A stretch of DNA of 64,000 nucleotides from Enterobacteriaceae bacterium RIT693 (GTDB lineage Bacteria > Pseudomonadota > Gammaproteobacteria > Enterobacterales > Enterobacteriaceae), in the NCBI GenBank assembly GCA_009668225.1, contig WJYK01000004.1, positions 1-64,000 of the forward strand. The letters run 5' to 3'. The stretch's first letter is position 1; every line of letters begins with the position of its first letter. This document shows, one piece after another, positions 11,498 through 23,457 of the stretch. Made by a program: the position numbers and the translations under genes. The notes under the pieces are model-generated. The model did not search any database and had not been told where the DNA came from. It saw only the letters and a program-made list of their open reading frames with translations.

Positions 11498-11695
11498 ATG
11501 AATTCAACAATTTGGCTGGCGCTTGCCCTGGTATTAGTGCTCGAAGGGCTGGGGCCAATGCTTTATCCGCGTATCTGGCGGCGCATGATTCTGGCGATGG
11601 CGCAATTACCGGACACGCTGCTTCGCCGTTTTGGCGGTGGTCTTGTGGTTGCCGGCATCGTCATCTACTACATGTTGAGTCGCGCCAGCAGCTGA
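11498..11695 (+). CDS. yjeT: Small DUF2065 inner-membrane protein YjeT
   Basis: A 65-aa protein with a hydrophobic N-terminal helix (about 4-20) and a C-terminal helix (about 43-60), so probably two membrane passes. The sequence MNSTIWLALALVLVLEGLGP is nearly identical to E. coli YjeT, whose function is not established. An in-frame ATG 6 nt upstream exists; I chose the second ATG because it matches the family start. It lies between the hflC terminator and purA. Confidence 0.9.
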   Translation: MNSTIWLALALVLVLEGLGPMLYPRIWRRMILAMAQLPDTLLRRFGGGLVVAGIVIYYMLSRASS

Positions 11696-11794
11696 GTGAA
11701 ATTTATCCGGCAGAAACCTATTTTGTCTACTAAAAGGGCTGTTCATCTGAGAAACCGATGGTAGAATCCTTTTTTAAGCAAACGGTGATTTTGA

Positions 11795-13096
<1,302 letters not shown>

Positions 13097-13103
13097 TGAT
13101 GTG

Positions 13104-13127
13104 ACGGGGTGTGGCTCCACACCCCGT
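13104..13127 (+). terminator. Hairpin after purA, probable terminator
   Basis: Stem ACGGGGTGTGG/CCACACCCCGT, 7 nt past the purA stop. The T tract is poor (ATTGCTCG), so it may serve mainly for mRNA 3-prime end protection. Confidence 0.6.
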
Positions 13128-13274
13128 ATTGCTCGTTTCCCGCCGCTTTATTCGCTATTCTCGCCAAATAAATTAGCTGGCAGCCTTATGGCTGGTTTAT
13201 CATCAATATGTACCTGGTTTTAAGGTACACCTTGCCTTGTGCAAAGCGTTTCCCCTCCCATCCATGAGGTTGAT

Positions 13275-13700
13275 GTGCAGTTAACGAGTTTTACTGATTA
13301 CGGTTTACGTGCTTTGATTTATATGGCTTCTCTCCCCGAAGGGAGAATGACCAACATTTCTGAAGTGACAGAGGTGTACGGCGTGTCCCGAAATCATATG
13401 GTGAAAATCATCAATCAACTCAGCCGCGCGGGCTATGTCATGGCCGTGCGAGGAAAAAACGGCGGCATCCGCCTTGGTAAGCCTGCGGAGACTATTCGCA
13501 TAGGCGACGTGGTGCGTGAGCTGGAGCCGCTCTCATTGGTGAACTGTAGCAGTGAGTTTTGTCATATCACCCCTGCCTGTCGACTCAAACAGGCTCTGGC
13601 TGAGGCGGTGCAAAGTTTCCTGAAGGAGCTTGATAAGCACACGCTGGCCGACCTGGTGGACCAAAACCAACCGCTCTACAAATTACTGCTGGTGGAGTAA
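13275..13700 (+). CDS. nsrR: Nitric-oxide-sensing repressor NsrR
   Basis: Rrf2-family [2Fe-2S] repressor of nitrosative-stress genes. The protein is 141 aa, with an N-terminal winged helix and the three cluster cysteines in [16 protein letters not shown] (Cys91, 96, 102). I chose the GTG at 13275, which has GAGGT 5 nt upstream and gives the E. coli start [10 protein letters not shown]; an upstream ATG at 13239 would add 12 unrelated residues. It sits upstream of rnr, probably in one unit (38 nt gap). A probable target, ytfE, is in this window with an operator at 26841-26863. Confidence 0.96.
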   Translation: MQLTSFTDYGLRALIYMASLPEGRMTNISEVTEVYGVSRNHMVKIINQLSRAGYVMAVRGKNGGIRLGKPAETIRIGDVVRELEPLSLVNCSSEFCHITPACRLKQALAEAVQSFLKELDKHTLADLVDQNQPLYKLLLVE

Positions 13701-13738
13701 CGCTTATTCCATCTGTGGATGACAACGGAGGACCCGAA

Positions 13739-16186
13739 ATGTCAAAAGATCCTTTTCAGGAACGAGAAGCCGAAAAATACGAAAACCCGATCCCAAGCCG
13801 GGAGTTTATTCTCGATCATCTCTCAAAACGTGAAAAACCGGCCAACCGCGATGAGCTGGCGGATGAATTAAAAATTACCGGTGAAGAACAGCTTGAAGCC
13901 TTACGTCGCCGCCTGCGTGCGATGGAGCGTGATGGTCAGCTGGTCTTTACTCGCCGCCAGTGCTATGCCTTGCCGGAACGTCTGGACCTGCTGAAAGGCA
14001 AAGTCATTGGCCACCGCGACGGGTTTGGCTTCCTGCGCGTAGAAGGCCGTAAAGACGACCTCTACCTTTCGTCCGAACAGATGAAAATGTGCATGCACGG
14101 CGACCTGGTGCTGGCACAGCCGCTCGGCGCAGACCGTAAAGGCCGCCGTGAAGCGCGTATTGTGCGCGTGCTGGAGCCAAGAACCGGTCAAATCGTTGGC
14201 CGCTACTTTACCGATGCGGGCATTGGTTTTGTGGTGCCTGACGACAGCCGCCTGAGCTTCGACATCCTGATCCCGCCTGAAGAGCTAATGGGTGCCCGTA
14301 TGGGCTTTGTGGTGGTGGTTGAGCTGACCCAGCGTCCGACCCGTCGCACCAAAGCTATCGGCAAAATTGTTGAAGTGCTCGGTGACAACATGGGCACCGG
14401 CATGGCCGTGGATATGGCGCTGCGTACTCATGAAATTCCATACGTTTGGCCGAAAGAGGTTGAAGCCCAGGTCGCAAGTCTGAAAGAAGAAGTGCCGAAC
14501 GATGCCAAAATTGGCCGCGTTGACCTGCGTGACCTGCCGCTTGTCACCATTGATGGCGAAGACGCACGTGATTTTGATGATGCCGTGTTCTGCGAGAAAA
14601 AGCGCGGTGGCGGCTGGCGTCTTTGGGTGGCGATTGCCGACGTGAGCTACTACGTTCGCCCGCCAACCGCGCTGGACAACGAAGCACGCAACCGCGGGAC
14701 TTCGGTCTACTTCCCGTCGCAGGTCGTTCCGATGCTGCCGGAAGTGCTGTCGAACGGTTTGTGTTCTCTGAACCCGCAGGTTGACCGCCTGTGTATGGTT
14801 TGTGAGATGACCATTTCAGCTGCAGGTCGTCTGACCGGCTATAAATTCTATGAAGCGGTGATGAGCTCCCACGCGCGCCTGACCTACACCAAAGTCTGGC
14901 ATATGCTGCAGGGCGACCGGGAGCTGCGCGAGCAGTACGCGCCGCTGGTTAAGCACATCGAAGAGCTGCATAACCTTTATAAAGTGCTGGAAGTCTCCCG
15001 CGCCCAGCGCGGCGGCATCTCGTTTGAAAGCGAAGAAGCCAAGTTTATTTTCAACGCCGAGCGTCGCATCGAGCGTGTCGAACAGACCGTGCGTAACGAT
15101 GCGCACAAGCTTATCGAAGAATGCATGATCCTCGCGAATATCTCGGCGGCGCGCTTTGTTGAGAAGAACAATGAACCTGCATTGTTCCGCGATCACGACC
15201 GCCCAAGCAACGACGCCATTACCGCGTTCCGTTCTGTTCTGGCAGAGCTTGGGCTGGAATTACCGGGTGGGCAGAAGCCCGAGCCGCGCGATTATGCGGA
15301 TCTGCTGGCGTCCATTGCCGATCGGCCCGATCATGAAATGCTGCAAACCATGCTGCTGCGCTCCATGAAACAGGCTATCTACGATCCGGAAAACCGCGGT
15401 CACTTTGGCCTGGCGCTGCAGTCCTATGCGCACTTTACCTCGCCAATTCGTCGCTACCCGGATCTGTCCCTGCACCGCGCCATTAAATACTTACTGGCGA
15501 AAGAGCAGGGTCATACCGGCAACAGCACCGAATCCGGCGGCTGGCACTACAGCATGGAAGAGATGCTGCAGCTGGGTCAGCACTGCTCGATGACCGAACG
15601 CCGCGCCGACGAAGCGACGCGCGACGTCGCGGACTGGCTGAAGTGCGACTTCATGCAGGATCAGGTGGGCCAGGTATTCAACGGCATTATTGCCAGCGTA
15701 ACCGGCTTCGGCTTCTTCGTGCGCCTGGATGACCTGTTTATCGACGGGCTGGTTCACGTCTCGACGCTGGATAACGACTATTACCGCTTCGACCAGGTTG
15801 GTCAGCGCCTGATCGGCGAATCCGGTGGGCAGACTTACCGCCTGGGCGATCGCGTTGAAGTGCGGGTAGAAGCTGTTCACATGGACGAGCGTAAAATCGA
15901 CTTCGCGCTGATCTCAAGCTCACGCGCGCCGCGCGGCGTGGGTAAAACGGCGAAAGATAAGGCGAAGCGAGGCGGGCATGGTGGCGCACCTTCCAAACGT
16001 CGCCAGGCTGGCAAACGCGTAAACTTCGAGCCGGACAATGCTTTCCGTAAAGAGAAAGACGGCGCGAAAGCGAAGAAAGAGAAGACCGGAAAGAAACCGA
16101 AGAAAGCCAAAGCGCCGTCGGACAAAACCCGTAAAATAGCGGCAGCAACGAAGGCGAAGCGCGCCACGAAAAAGCAGGCGAGCTGA
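13739..16186 (+). CDS. rnr: Ribonuclease R
   Basis: Processive 3-prime to 5-prime exoribonuclease able to degrade structured RNA; used in rRNA quality control, cold adaptation and trans-translation. The protein is 815 aa: an N-terminal winged helix, two cold-shock domains, the RNB domain with [12 protein letters not shown] (catalytic Asp cluster near 273-284), an S1 domain (about 640-725), and a Lys-rich C-terminus from about 735. The ATG at 13739 has a GGAGGA ribosome site 7 nt upstream; an earlier in-frame ATG at 13715 lacks one. It lies downstream of nsrR. Confidence 0.97.
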   Translation: MSKDPFQEREAEKYENPIPSREFILDHLSKREKPANRDELADELKITGEEQLEALRRRLRAMERDGQLVFTRRQCYALPERLDLLKGKVIGHRDGFGFLRVEGRKDDLYLSSEQMKMCMHGDLVLAQPLGADRKGRREARIVRVLEPRTGQIVGRYFTDAGIGFVVPDDSRLSFDILIPPEELMGARMGFVVVVELTQRPTRRTKAIGKIVEVLGDNMGTGMAVDMALRTHEIPYVWPKEVEAQVASLKEEVPNDAKIGRVDLRDLPLVTIDGEDARDFDDAVFCEKKRGGGWRLWVAIADVSYYVRPPTALDNEARNRGTSVYFPSQVVPMLPEVLSNGLCSLNPQVDRLCMVCEMTISAAGRLTGYKFYEAVMSSHARLTYTKVWHMLQGDRELREQYAPLVKHIEELHNLYKVLEVSRAQRGGISFESEEAKFIFNAERRIERVEQTVRNDAHKLIEECMILANISAARFVEKNNEPALFRDHDRPSNDAITAFRSVLAELGLELPGGQKPEPRDYADLLASIADRPDHEMLQTMLLRSMKQAIYDPENRGHFGLALQSYAHFTSPIRRYPDLSLHRAIKYLLAKEQGHTGNSTESGGWHYSMEEMLQLGQHCSMTERRADEATRDVADWLKCDFMQDQVGQVFNGIIASVTGFGFFVRLDDLFIDGLVHVSTLDNDYYRFDQVGQRLIGESGGQTYRLGDRVEVRVEAVHMDERKIDFALISSSRAPRGVGKTAKDKAKRGGHGGAPSKRRQAGKRVNFEPDNAFRKEKDGAKAKKEKTGKKPKKAKAPSDKTRKIAAATKAKRATKKQAS

Positions 16187-16189
16187 TAT

Positions 16190-16252
16190 TACCCTCACCC
16201 TGGCGTATTTTCTTCCTCGCCCTTTTGGGGAGAGGGCCGGGGTGAGGGGCTA
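16190..16252. repeat. Imperfect palindromic intergenic repeat between rnr and rlmB
   Basis: Outer arms CCCTCACCCTGG and CCGGGGTGAGGG pair with one mismatch. An inner CTCGCCC-TTTTGGGGAGAGGG segment forms a second stem. The form resembles the palindromic CCCTCACCC...GGGTGAGGG units found between enterobacterial genes. It may act as an mRNA 3-prime stabiliser or a weak terminator for rnr. Confidence 0.6.
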
Positions 16253-16310
16253 AATCCAGACCATGAACAAACCAACACGGGCGAACCCTCGTCCGCAATG
16301 AGTGATATCG

Positions 16311-17042
16311 ATGAGTGAAATTATTTACGGCATTCACGCCGTCCAGGCCCTGCTTGAACGTGCTCCGCAGCGTTTTCAGGAAGTTTTTATCCTGAAAGGT
16401 CGCGAAGACAAGCGCCTGATGCCGCTGATCCACGCTGTTGAAGCGCAGGGGATCCCCGTGCAGGTCGCAAACCGCCAGTGGCTCGACGAGAAAGCCGAAG
16501 GCGCGGTGCATCAGGGCATCATTGCCCGCGTGAAACCGGGCCGTCAATACCAGGAAAACGATCTGCCGGATCTGATTGCCGAGCATGAGCGTCCGTTCCT
16601 GTTGATCTTAGATGGCGTTACCGATCCCCATAATCTCGGTGCATGCCTGCGTAGCGCAGACGCTGCCGGCGTTCATGCGGTTATCGTGCCAAAGGATCGT
16701 TCCGCACAGCTGAACGCGACGGCGAAAAAAGTCGCCTGTGGCGCGGCGGAAAATGTTCCGCTGATCCGCGTGACCAACCTTGCTCGCACCATGCGTATGC
16801 TGCAGGAAGAAAATGTCTGGATCGTTGGCACCGCTGGCGAAGCTGACCATACTCTGTTCCAGAGCAAATTTACCGGCCCGCTGGCGCTGGTAATGGGCGC
16901 AGAAGGTGAAGGTATGCGCCGCCTGACTCGCGAGCACTGTGATGAGCTGGTGAGCATTCCAATGGCCGGTACCGTTTCTTCCCTGAACGTCTCCGTAGCA
17001 ACCGGCGTCTGCCTGTTTGAAATCGTGCGCCAGCGCGGTTAA
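16311..17042 (+). CDS. rlmB: 23S rRNA 2'-O-methyltransferase RlmB
   Basis: SPOUT-class enzyme that methylates the ribose of G2251 in the 23S rRNA P loop using SAM. The protein is 243 aa, with an N-terminal substrate-binding domain (1-75) and a knotted C-terminal domain carrying the three SPOUT motifs: [25 protein letters not shown] and [17 protein letters not shown] chose the ATG at 16311 for the family start MSEIIYGIH; an ATG 9 nt upstream is a weaker alternative. In E. coli it follows rnr and is followed by yjfI; here aidB comes next. Confidence 0.96.
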   Translation: MSEIIYGIHAVQALLERAPQRFQEVFILKGREDKRLMPLIHAVEAQGIPVQVANRQWLDEKAEGAVHQGIIARVKPGRQYQENDLPDLIAEHERPFLLILDGVTDPHNLGACLRSADAAGVHAVIVPKDRSAQLNATAKKVACGAAENVPLIRVTNLARTMRMLQEENVWIVGTAGEADHTLFQSKFTGPLALVMGAEGEGMRRLTREHCDELVSIPMAGTVSSLNVSVATGVCLFEIVRQRG

Positions 17043-17050
17043 TTCTCTCG

Positions 17051-17077
17051 CACAAACGGGGGAAAACCCCGTTTGTG
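17051..17077 (+). terminator. Hairpin after rlmB, probable terminator
   Basis: Perfect stem CACAAACGGGG/CCCCGTTTGTG with loop GAAAA, 8 nt past the stop. No T run follows, so termination efficiency is uncertain. Confidence 0.6.
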
Positions 17078-17147
17078 ATCCCCCTCGAAGCATAACCCCG
17101 ATATCCGTCCATACTTAAAGGCATTGCCACAAATGGAGGGAGTCGAT

Positions 17148-18782
17148 ATGGACTGGCAGACCCACACCGTTTTTAATCAACCCGTCCCCCTCAGCAACAG
17201 CAATCTCTTTCTTTCAGACATCCCGCTGCGGGAAGCCGTGCTCCGCGAAGGTGCCGGCTGGGACGTTGAGCTTCTGGCCAGCATCGGCCAGCAGCTGGGG
17301 TCAGCGGAATCTCTGGAGCTTGGCCGACTGGCAAACGTCAATCTGCCCGAGCTGTTACGTTTTGATGCGAGCGGAGAGCGGCTTGACGACGTTCGCTTTC
17401 ATCCCGCCTGGCATCTGTTAATGCAGGGGCTGTTCGCAAACCGGGTACATAACCTTGCCTGGCAGGAGGACGCGCGGCAGGGGGCGTTCGTCGCCCGTGC
17501 AGCCCGGTTTATCCAGCATGCTCAGGTTGAAGCCGGCACCCTTTGCCCGATTACCATGACCTTTGGCGCGACGCCGCTGCTGCTGCTGCACTTACCCAAA
17601 TCCTTTGAAGCCTGGCGGAAACCGTTGCTCAGCGATCGCTACGATGCGCATCTGCTGCCGGGAGCTCAAAAGCGTGGCTTGCTGATTGGCATGGGAATGA
17701 CCGAGAAGCAGGGCGGTTCCGACGTGCTGAGTAACACTACCCGAGCCGAGCCGCAGGCGAGCCGTGGCTCCGGTGAGCCCTACCGTCTGGTTGGGCATAA
17801 GTGGTTCTTCTCCGTGCCGCAAAGCGATGCTCACCTGGTTCTTGCTCAGGCTAAGGGGGGCTTATCCTGCTTCTTCCTGCCGCGTTTTTTACCCGGGGGG
17901 CAGCGTAATGCGGTTCGTCTTGAAAGACTGAAAGACAAGTTAGGCAACCGCTCTAACGCCAGCAGTGAAGCGGAGTTCTGTGATGCGACCGGCTGGCTTA
18001 TTGGCGAAGAAGGTGAGGGTGTGCGCCATATTCTGAAGATGGGCGGATTTACCCGCTTCGACTGTGCGCTGGGGAGCCACGGTCTGATGCGGCGTGCGCT
18101 GTCGGTGGCTCTGTATCATGCCCTTCAGCGGCAGGCATTTGGCAAGAATCTTATTGAGCAGCCAATTATGCGCCAGCTATTAGGCAAAATGGCTCTGCGT
18201 CTTGAAGGCCAGACGGCCGTTCTCTTCCGCCTTGCGCGTGCCTGGGAATCACCGGGCGATGCTCAGCAACTGGCTTACAGCCGATTGTTTACCCCGGCTG
18301 CGAAATTCAGCATCTGCAAAGCTGGGATCCCTTTTGTGGCCGAAGCGATGGAAGTGCTGGGGGGCGTGGGCTACTGCGAAGAGAGCGAGCTGCCGCGCCT
18401 GTATCGTGAAATGCCGGTGAACAGTATTTGGGAGGGATCGGGTAATATTATGAGTCTTGATGTGCTGCGCGTGCTGGCTAAGCAGCCTGCTGTCATGGAG
18501 ATGCTGCATGCTGAATTTGATGAAGTAAAAGGGCAGAGCCGGCATTTTGACCGCAGTTGGCGGCAGCTTCAGCAACGATTACGCAAACCACAGGAGGCGC
18601 GGGGGAGAGAAATCACTCATCAGCTGGTGAATCTCGCCTGTGGAGCGCAATTACTTAAATTTCTTTCACCACCCGCGGCCGAAGCCTGGTGCCGGATGAT
18701 GCTGGACGATAGGGGAGAATCACTTTTGCCCGAGCAGGTCATCAGTGATGTGCTGCTGCGGGCAACGGGAGGCGTGGCTTAA
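17148..18782 (+). CDS. aidB: Acyl-CoA-dehydrogenase-like adaptive-response protein AidB
   Basis: Flavoprotein of the Ada response to alkylation damage; binds DNA and is proposed to shield it or destroy alkylating agents. The protein is 544 aa, with an acyl-CoA dehydrogenase fold: MGMTEKQGGSD and HKWFFSVPQSDA in the middle domain, RLKDKLGNRSNAS, and the C-terminal YREMPVNSIWEGSGNIM segment typical of AidB. The ATG at 17148 has GGAGGG upstream and gives the family start MDWQTHTVFNQP. Its stop is 15 nt from that of the convergent yjfN. In E. coli, yjfIJKLMC separates it from rlmB; those genes are absent. Confidence 0.95.
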   Translation: MDWQTHTVFNQPVPLSNSNLFLSDIPLREAVLREGAGWDVELLASIGQQLGSAESLELGRLANVNLPELLRFDASGERLDDVRFHPAWHLLMQGLFANRVHNLAWQEDARQGAFVARAARFIQHAQVEAGTLCPITMTFGATPLLLLHLPKSFEAWRKPLLSDRYDAHLLPGAQKRGLLIGMGMTEKQGGSDVLSNTTRAEPQASRGSGEPYRLVGHKWFFSVPQSDAHLVLAQAKGGLSCFFLPRFLPGGQRNAVRLERLKDKLGNRSNASSEAEFCDATGWLIGEEGEGVRHILKMGGFTRFDCALGSHGLMRRALSVALYHALQRQAFGKNLIEQPIMRQLLGKMALRLEGQTAVLFRLARAWESPGDAQQLAYSRLFTPAAKFSICKAGIPFVAEAMEVLGGVGYCEESELPRLYREMPVNSIWEGSGNIMSLDVLRVLAKQPAVMEMLHAEFDEVKGQSRHFDRSWRQLQQRLRKPQEARGREITHQLVNLACGAQLLKFLSPPAAEAWCRMMLDDRGESLLPEQVISDVLLRATGGVA

Positions 18783-18797
18783 TAAAAAGGCGGGCCA

Positions 18798-19073
18798 TCA
18801 GGCGTAAAGGATAGCCTGTGCTCGCCAGCTATCGGCCAGAGAGTTTTCCTGCATCTGAATAATGCGGTACCAGGACGCGCCCTGCTCGTCGGCTTTCAGC
18901 GCGATCATGCGCTCGACGTCCTGCGGGCTGCCGGCAATATCATTCACCGAAATTAATCCGATTTCGTTAAGGCCTGTCACGCAATCCGCGCTGGCAAACT
19001 CGGCGGACTGCGCCAGAGTCGGAATAAGGCCAACAGATAACAGCAGTGTAGTTAAGGCAAGAGATCGTTTCAT
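18798..19073 (-). CDS. yjfN: Periplasmic DUF1471 protein YjfN (DegP activator)
   Basis: A 91-aa secreted protein with a signal peptide (about 1-23, cleavage after QSA) and a YhcN/DUF1471 domain. The core QSAEFASADCVTGLNEIG is almost identical to E. coli YjfN, reported to stimulate the periplasmic protease DegP. One cysteine remains in the mature part. It is one of three DUF1471 genes in this stretch (with bsmA and yjfY). Confidence 0.9.
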   Translation of the reverse strand: MKRSLALTTLLLSVGLIPTLAQSAEFASADCVTGLNEIGLISVNDIAGSPQDVERMIALKADEQGASWYRIIQMQENSLADSWRAQAILYA

Positions 19074-19230
19074 TGTCAGTTCCTTATCAATTTACCCCGA
19101 AGTCACAGGGCAGTCCTTCGCTAACTCAACGCTGACCCCGCTTCCTGAGGGCGAGGTCCATTGTGCATAAGAAACGATCAAGCGGCGAAAAGCTGTGTAA
19201 ATATCAATAAATAACGGCTATCGGGGCGGG

Positions 19231-19560
19231 CTATTTTCGATACAAAATAGCCTGTGCGTACCACTGGCCCGGTATGACCGTCTCATCATTCATCACGATG
19301 AGATAATAATCGGCTTTCGCTGCTGCGGCTTTCTTCTTAATAATGGCTTCGGAGTCCATTGGAGAGCCGCGTACTACGGCGGTCACGGTGCCTATTTTTG
19401 TTAACTCCGCAGTCTGAGGGCGCTGTATTTCCTGCGGGTAATTCTTCGGCGGCGGGGCGGGCTGCGGTGTACCCTGAAGTACGCTGCAGGCGCTCAATAA
19501 CATCGCCAGAAATAGCACGGAGAGCCGTAGCATGATGGTTTCTCGTTTCTTGACAGTCAT
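19231..19560 (-). CDS. bsmA: Biofilm stress lipoprotein BsmA
   Basis: A 109-aa DUF1471 protein with a lipobox MLLSAC (Cys about 25) after a hydrophobic signal segment, so an envelope lipoprotein. E. coli BsmA (YjfO) is linked to peroxide/acid stress and biofilm behaviour. The C-terminal WYAQAILYRK motif echoes WRAQAILYA in YjfN. The chosen start gives the same length as E. coli; an in-frame ATG nine codons later is an alternative with an equally plausible ribosome site. Confidence 0.9.
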   Translation of the reverse strand: MTVKKRETIMLRLSVLFLAMLLSACSVLQGTPQPAPPPKNYPQEIQRPQTAELTKIGTVTAVVRGSPMDSEAIIKKKAAAAKADYYLIVMNDETVIPGQWYAQAILYRK

Positions 19561-19726
19561 AGTGTAGTTCCGGGTTTGGCCCTGAAAAGGGGGAATGTTC
19601 CCGATTTGTTATCTCAGGCGCGCTTTTGGCTGACTTTCGAATGAAAATCGATAGCTGGATCTCATCGTTACAATAATCACTAACGTGCGTTACTTTCCCT
19701 GATATTTCACCGTAGGAGAAGAGTAG

Positions 19727-20455
19727 ATGATCGAAATTTATAATGAGCAGTTAGCCGACGTAGACGTTTTGCATGCGGTGCCGACAGGGATGAAACAATC
19801 CCCGCTGCCGACGGTTATCTTCTACCACGGTTTTACCTCCTCAAAGCTGGTGTACAGCTATTTTGCGGTGGCGCTGGCACAGCAGGGATTCCGCGTTGTT
19901 ATGCCGGATGCTCTCGACCACGGGGCTCGCTACAGCGGCGATGCTCATACTCGTCTGCAGCAGTTTTGGCCGATTTTAAAAAACAGTATTGATGAGTTCC
20001 CGGCTCTCTATCAGGCGCTGCTAAATACGGGCGGCGTTGCAGATGGCAGGCTTGCGGTGGGCGGGGCTTCCATGGGAGGAATGACGGCGCTGGGGATCAT
20101 GGCTCGCTCCCCGGAGGTGCGCTGCGTGGCTTGCCTTATGGGATCGGGGTATTTTACGACGCTGGCGCAAACGCTGTTCCCACCGTCGGCGGATGTGCGT
20201 GAAAAGGTTATTGTAAGCCTGAAGGATTACGATGTCGGCGAACGGCTTGCAGAACTGGGCGACAGGCCGCTGCTGCTCTGGCACGGAGAGGATGATGACG
20301 TTGTGCCCGCCGTAGAAACGCTCAGATTGCAGCAGGCGTTAAAGGCTAACAAGCTGGATCAAAACCTGACCTGCGTATGGGAGCCGGGCGTCAAGCATCG
20401 CATCACGCACGAGGCACTGGAAGCCATGAGCCAGTTTTTCACCCGGCATCTGTAA
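19727..20455 (+). CDS. yjfP: Alpha/beta-hydrolase esterase YjfP
   Basis: A 242-aa cytoplasmic alpha/beta hydrolase with an HGFTSS oxyanion-hole segment near residue 31, the nucleophile elbow GGASMGGM near 108-115 (Ser catalytic), a late Asp in HGEDDDVVP and a His in GVKHRIT. E. coli YjfP has carboxylesterase activity on short acyl esters in vitro; the natural substrate is unknown. A GGAGAAG ribosome site precedes the start. The E. coli ula ascorbate cluster that normally lies between this gene and yjfY is missing. Confidence 0.92.
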   Translation: MIEIYNEQLADVDVLHAVPTGMKQSPLPTVIFYHGFTSSKLVYSYFAVALAQQGFRVVMPDALDHGARYSGDAHTRLQQFWPILKNSIDEFPALYQALLNTGGVADGRLAVGGASMGGMTALGIMARSPEVRCVACLMGSGYFTTLAQTLFPPSADVREKVIVSLKDYDVGERLAELGDRPLLLWHGEDDDVVPAVETLRLQQALKANKLDQNLTCVWEPGVKHRITHEALEAMSQFFTRHL

Positions 20456-20477
20456 AAAAGCCCCCGCGAGCGGGGGC
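20456..20477 (-). terminator. Intrinsic terminator of yjfY
   Basis: Stem GCCCCCGC/GCGGGGGC with a T run only on the minus-strand reading, directly abutting the yjfP stop. It therefore terminates yjfY best and shares space with the end of yjfP. Confidence 0.8.
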
Positions 20478-20537
20478 AAGTCAAACATGGGTTTTTAGGT
20501 CGTGGTGTCTTCTCTGGTGTCTACGCGTACTCTTAGG

Positions 20538-20813
20538 CTACCGGTAGATATCTGCACTGACGTGCATGTTGCCGTTACTGCCGGGTTCTCTCATGATAAT
20601 CGTGTGGTAAAACTTAGCGTTGTGCTGGTCTGCATCCTGATTAATGGCCGTTTCTGCTTCAGCAACGGTGGCGAAATTATGGTTGATGTAAATAACCCCA
20701 AGACTTTGAACGTCGTCCATATTTCTGGCCTGCCGGCTGTCGATTTTGATGGCTGCCGATGCGCTGGCGCTTAAAAACAGTACTGCGGCAAGGGCAATTA
20801 CGATGTTTTTCAT
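20538..20813 (-). CDS. yjfY: DUF1471 secreted protein YjfY
   Basis: A 91-aa protein with a signal peptide (about 1-21, cut after SASA) and a single YhcN/DUF1471 domain; the segment NMDDVQSLGVIYINHNFAT matches E. coli YjfY. An in-frame GTG four codons upstream exists, but the ATG at 20813 gives the family length. Function unknown; related family members respond to acid and oxidative stress. Confidence 0.9.
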   Translation of the reverse strand: MKNIVIALAAVLFLSASASAAIKIDSRQARNMDDVQSLGVIYINHNFATVAEAETAINQDADQHNAKFYHTIIMREPGSNGNMHVSADIYR

Positions 20814-21031
20814 GATGCGCTCCACTACAACAGATGTGTAATCAGTGGTCGTCGCTCCTGTTAATGGCTGTGGCGGCCTGTTATCAATAAGTGTAATCCC
20901 TGATGGCTGAATAAAAAGTGACCATTTCTGATGGTCTCTTTCAAAATATTTAGGCGATCGGCGGGTTTGTTTTGTAATTCACACGCTTAGCTACCTCCCC
21001 TGAAATAAAGAGAATTTATTTGCTCACGGCC

Positions 21032-21060
21032 TTGAGTTTAGTGGGCTGGGTAAGTATGAT
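21032..21060 (+). promoter_or_regulatory. Sigma-70 promoter of the rpsF operon
   Basis: TTGAGT (21032-21037), a 17-nt spacer, then TATGAT (21055-21060), about 100 nt before rpsF. It is the best promoter match in the 347-nt gap between yjfY and rpsF (20814-21160). Confidence 0.75.
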
Positions 21061-21084
21061 TACGCGTCAATTTTTCAGCCGCAA

Positions 21085-21556
<472 letters not shown>

Positions 21557-21564
21557 TTCTGATG

Positions 21565-22111
<547 letters not shown>

Positions 22112-22140
22112 TCGGTCACGGTCCATTAATACGACTTTGA

Positions 22141-22602
<462 letters not shown>

Positions 22603-22620
22603 TTTATTATTCACTGCTCG

Positions 22621-22652
22621 TAAAAACGCCAGCCTTGTGCTGGCGTTTTGCT
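22621..22652 (+). terminator. Intrinsic terminator after rplI (copy 1 of a duplicated hairpin)
   Basis: AAAACGCCAGC and GCTGGCGTTTT form an 11-bp stem around a CTTGT loop. A 40-nt segment starting at 22621 recurs at 22784 with one mismatch. Confidence 0.9.
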
Positions 22653-22740
22653 TTCCTGAGGCTGGCGGCAAAGTTCATCTCGACGCAACGTTCTGAATGC
22701 GGGCTGAATAAGAAGATAAAGAATATGTTCTGGTTGACCC

Positions 22741-22776
22741 CAAACACCCGAAAACCACGTTTTTCGGGTGTTTGTC
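22741..22776. terminator. Bidirectional hairpin between rplI and ytfB
   Basis: CAAACACCCGAAAA pairs perfectly with TTTTCGGGTGTTTG over 14 bp around a short loop. It lies between the two copies of the rplI-type terminator. The A/T flanks lie inside the stem, so it could act in either direction. Confidence 0.65.
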
Positions 22777-22783
22777 ACCAGTC

Positions 22784-22815
22784 TAAAAACGCCAGCCTTG
22801 TGCTGGCGTTTTGCT
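22784..22815 (-). terminator. Terminator copy 2, probably serving ytfB
   Basis: The same GCCAGC-CTTGT-GCTGGC stem as at 22621, symmetrical enough to work on both strands. On the minus strand it lies just past the ytfB stop. Confidence 0.8.
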
Positions 22816-22834
22816 TTTCTGAGACTCGGCGCGT

Positions 22835-23425
22835 TTACTGCGCGCGAATGAAGCTACCGTTCGGCTGGCGGGTAAACAGCACCTGCTGATCGCTGCCTAT
22901 ATCTATCGTTAAGCCCGTCACCACGCCGTTAGCATTCTGGCGGATCTGTACCATCTGCCCGGTTTGCAGGTTGCTCAGCGGTTTGCTGTTGCCTTCAACC
23001 TGAGCCATGGAATAGACATCCGCGGGCGGGAGATTATGGTCGCGGAACAGCTGGGCCATTGTCTGGCCGGAGGCTACGCGATAGGAGCGCCACTGCTGCT
23101 CGATATCATTATTATCGTTCGCCACCGGTGCCTGGGGTTGCTCTTCCAGGCGTTGAGGCTCAACCGGCGTGGCCGGTACATTATTGCTATTTGAAGGGGG
23201 CGTGAGTTCGGCCTGCATCGGCGACTGGGACTGTACGGAAAGCTGTGCGTCACGCGTGACCGGACGGTGGGTATCATCTGCGCCAGGCAACAGGAAGCCG
23301 AGAATCACGAGCGCAAAGCCAATAATAATGCCTCGGCGGTGCAGGGGAGGTAACGGATCCATCAAGCGGAAATGATCAGGTGCATGCCAAATCCGCGTAA
23401 GCCATGGTTTAACTGCGAATTGCAT
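22835..23425 (-). CDS. ytfB: OapA-domain cell-envelope protein YtfB
   Basis: A 196-aa inner-membrane-anchored protein. A cytoplasmic N-terminus with WHAPDHFRLMDPLPPLHRRG precedes a single membrane segment (about 32-48), then a Pro/Gln-rich linker and a C-terminal OapA/LysM-like domain (about 110-196; YRVASGQTMAQLFRDHNLP). E. coli YtfB binds glycan, localises to division sites and causes filamentation when overproduced. I took the ATG at 23425, 7 nt after AGGAGG; an in-frame TTG two codons earlier sits too close to that site. Confidence 0.9.
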   Translation of the reverse strand: MQFAVKPWLTRIWHAPDHFRLMDPLPPLHRRGIIIGFALVILGFLLPGADDTHRPVTRDAQLSVQSQSPMQAELTPPSNSNNVPATPVEPQRLEEQPQAPVANDNNDIEQQWRSYRVASGQTMAQLFRDHNLPPADVYSMAQVEGNSKPLSNLQTGQMVQIRQNANGVVTGLTIDIGSDQQVLFTRQPNGSFIRAQ

Positions 23426-23457
23426 TGGCAACCCTCCTCGAAGTAATACTTTTCCAG

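Noticed and set aside
11774-11793. Possible PurR box AAGCAAACGG near the purA start
   Set aside because: Only the left half of the PurR palindrome matches; the right half does not. It also overlaps the purA ribosome-site region, so I did not list it.
20502-20774. Open frame on the plus strand across yjfY
   Set aside because: It is antisense to yjfY, has no ribosome site and has no recognisable protein features.
22635-22889. 84-codon plus-strand frame in the rplI-ytfB gap
   Set aside because: It runs through three terminator hairpins and into ytfB; its composition is that of noncoding hairpin DNA.
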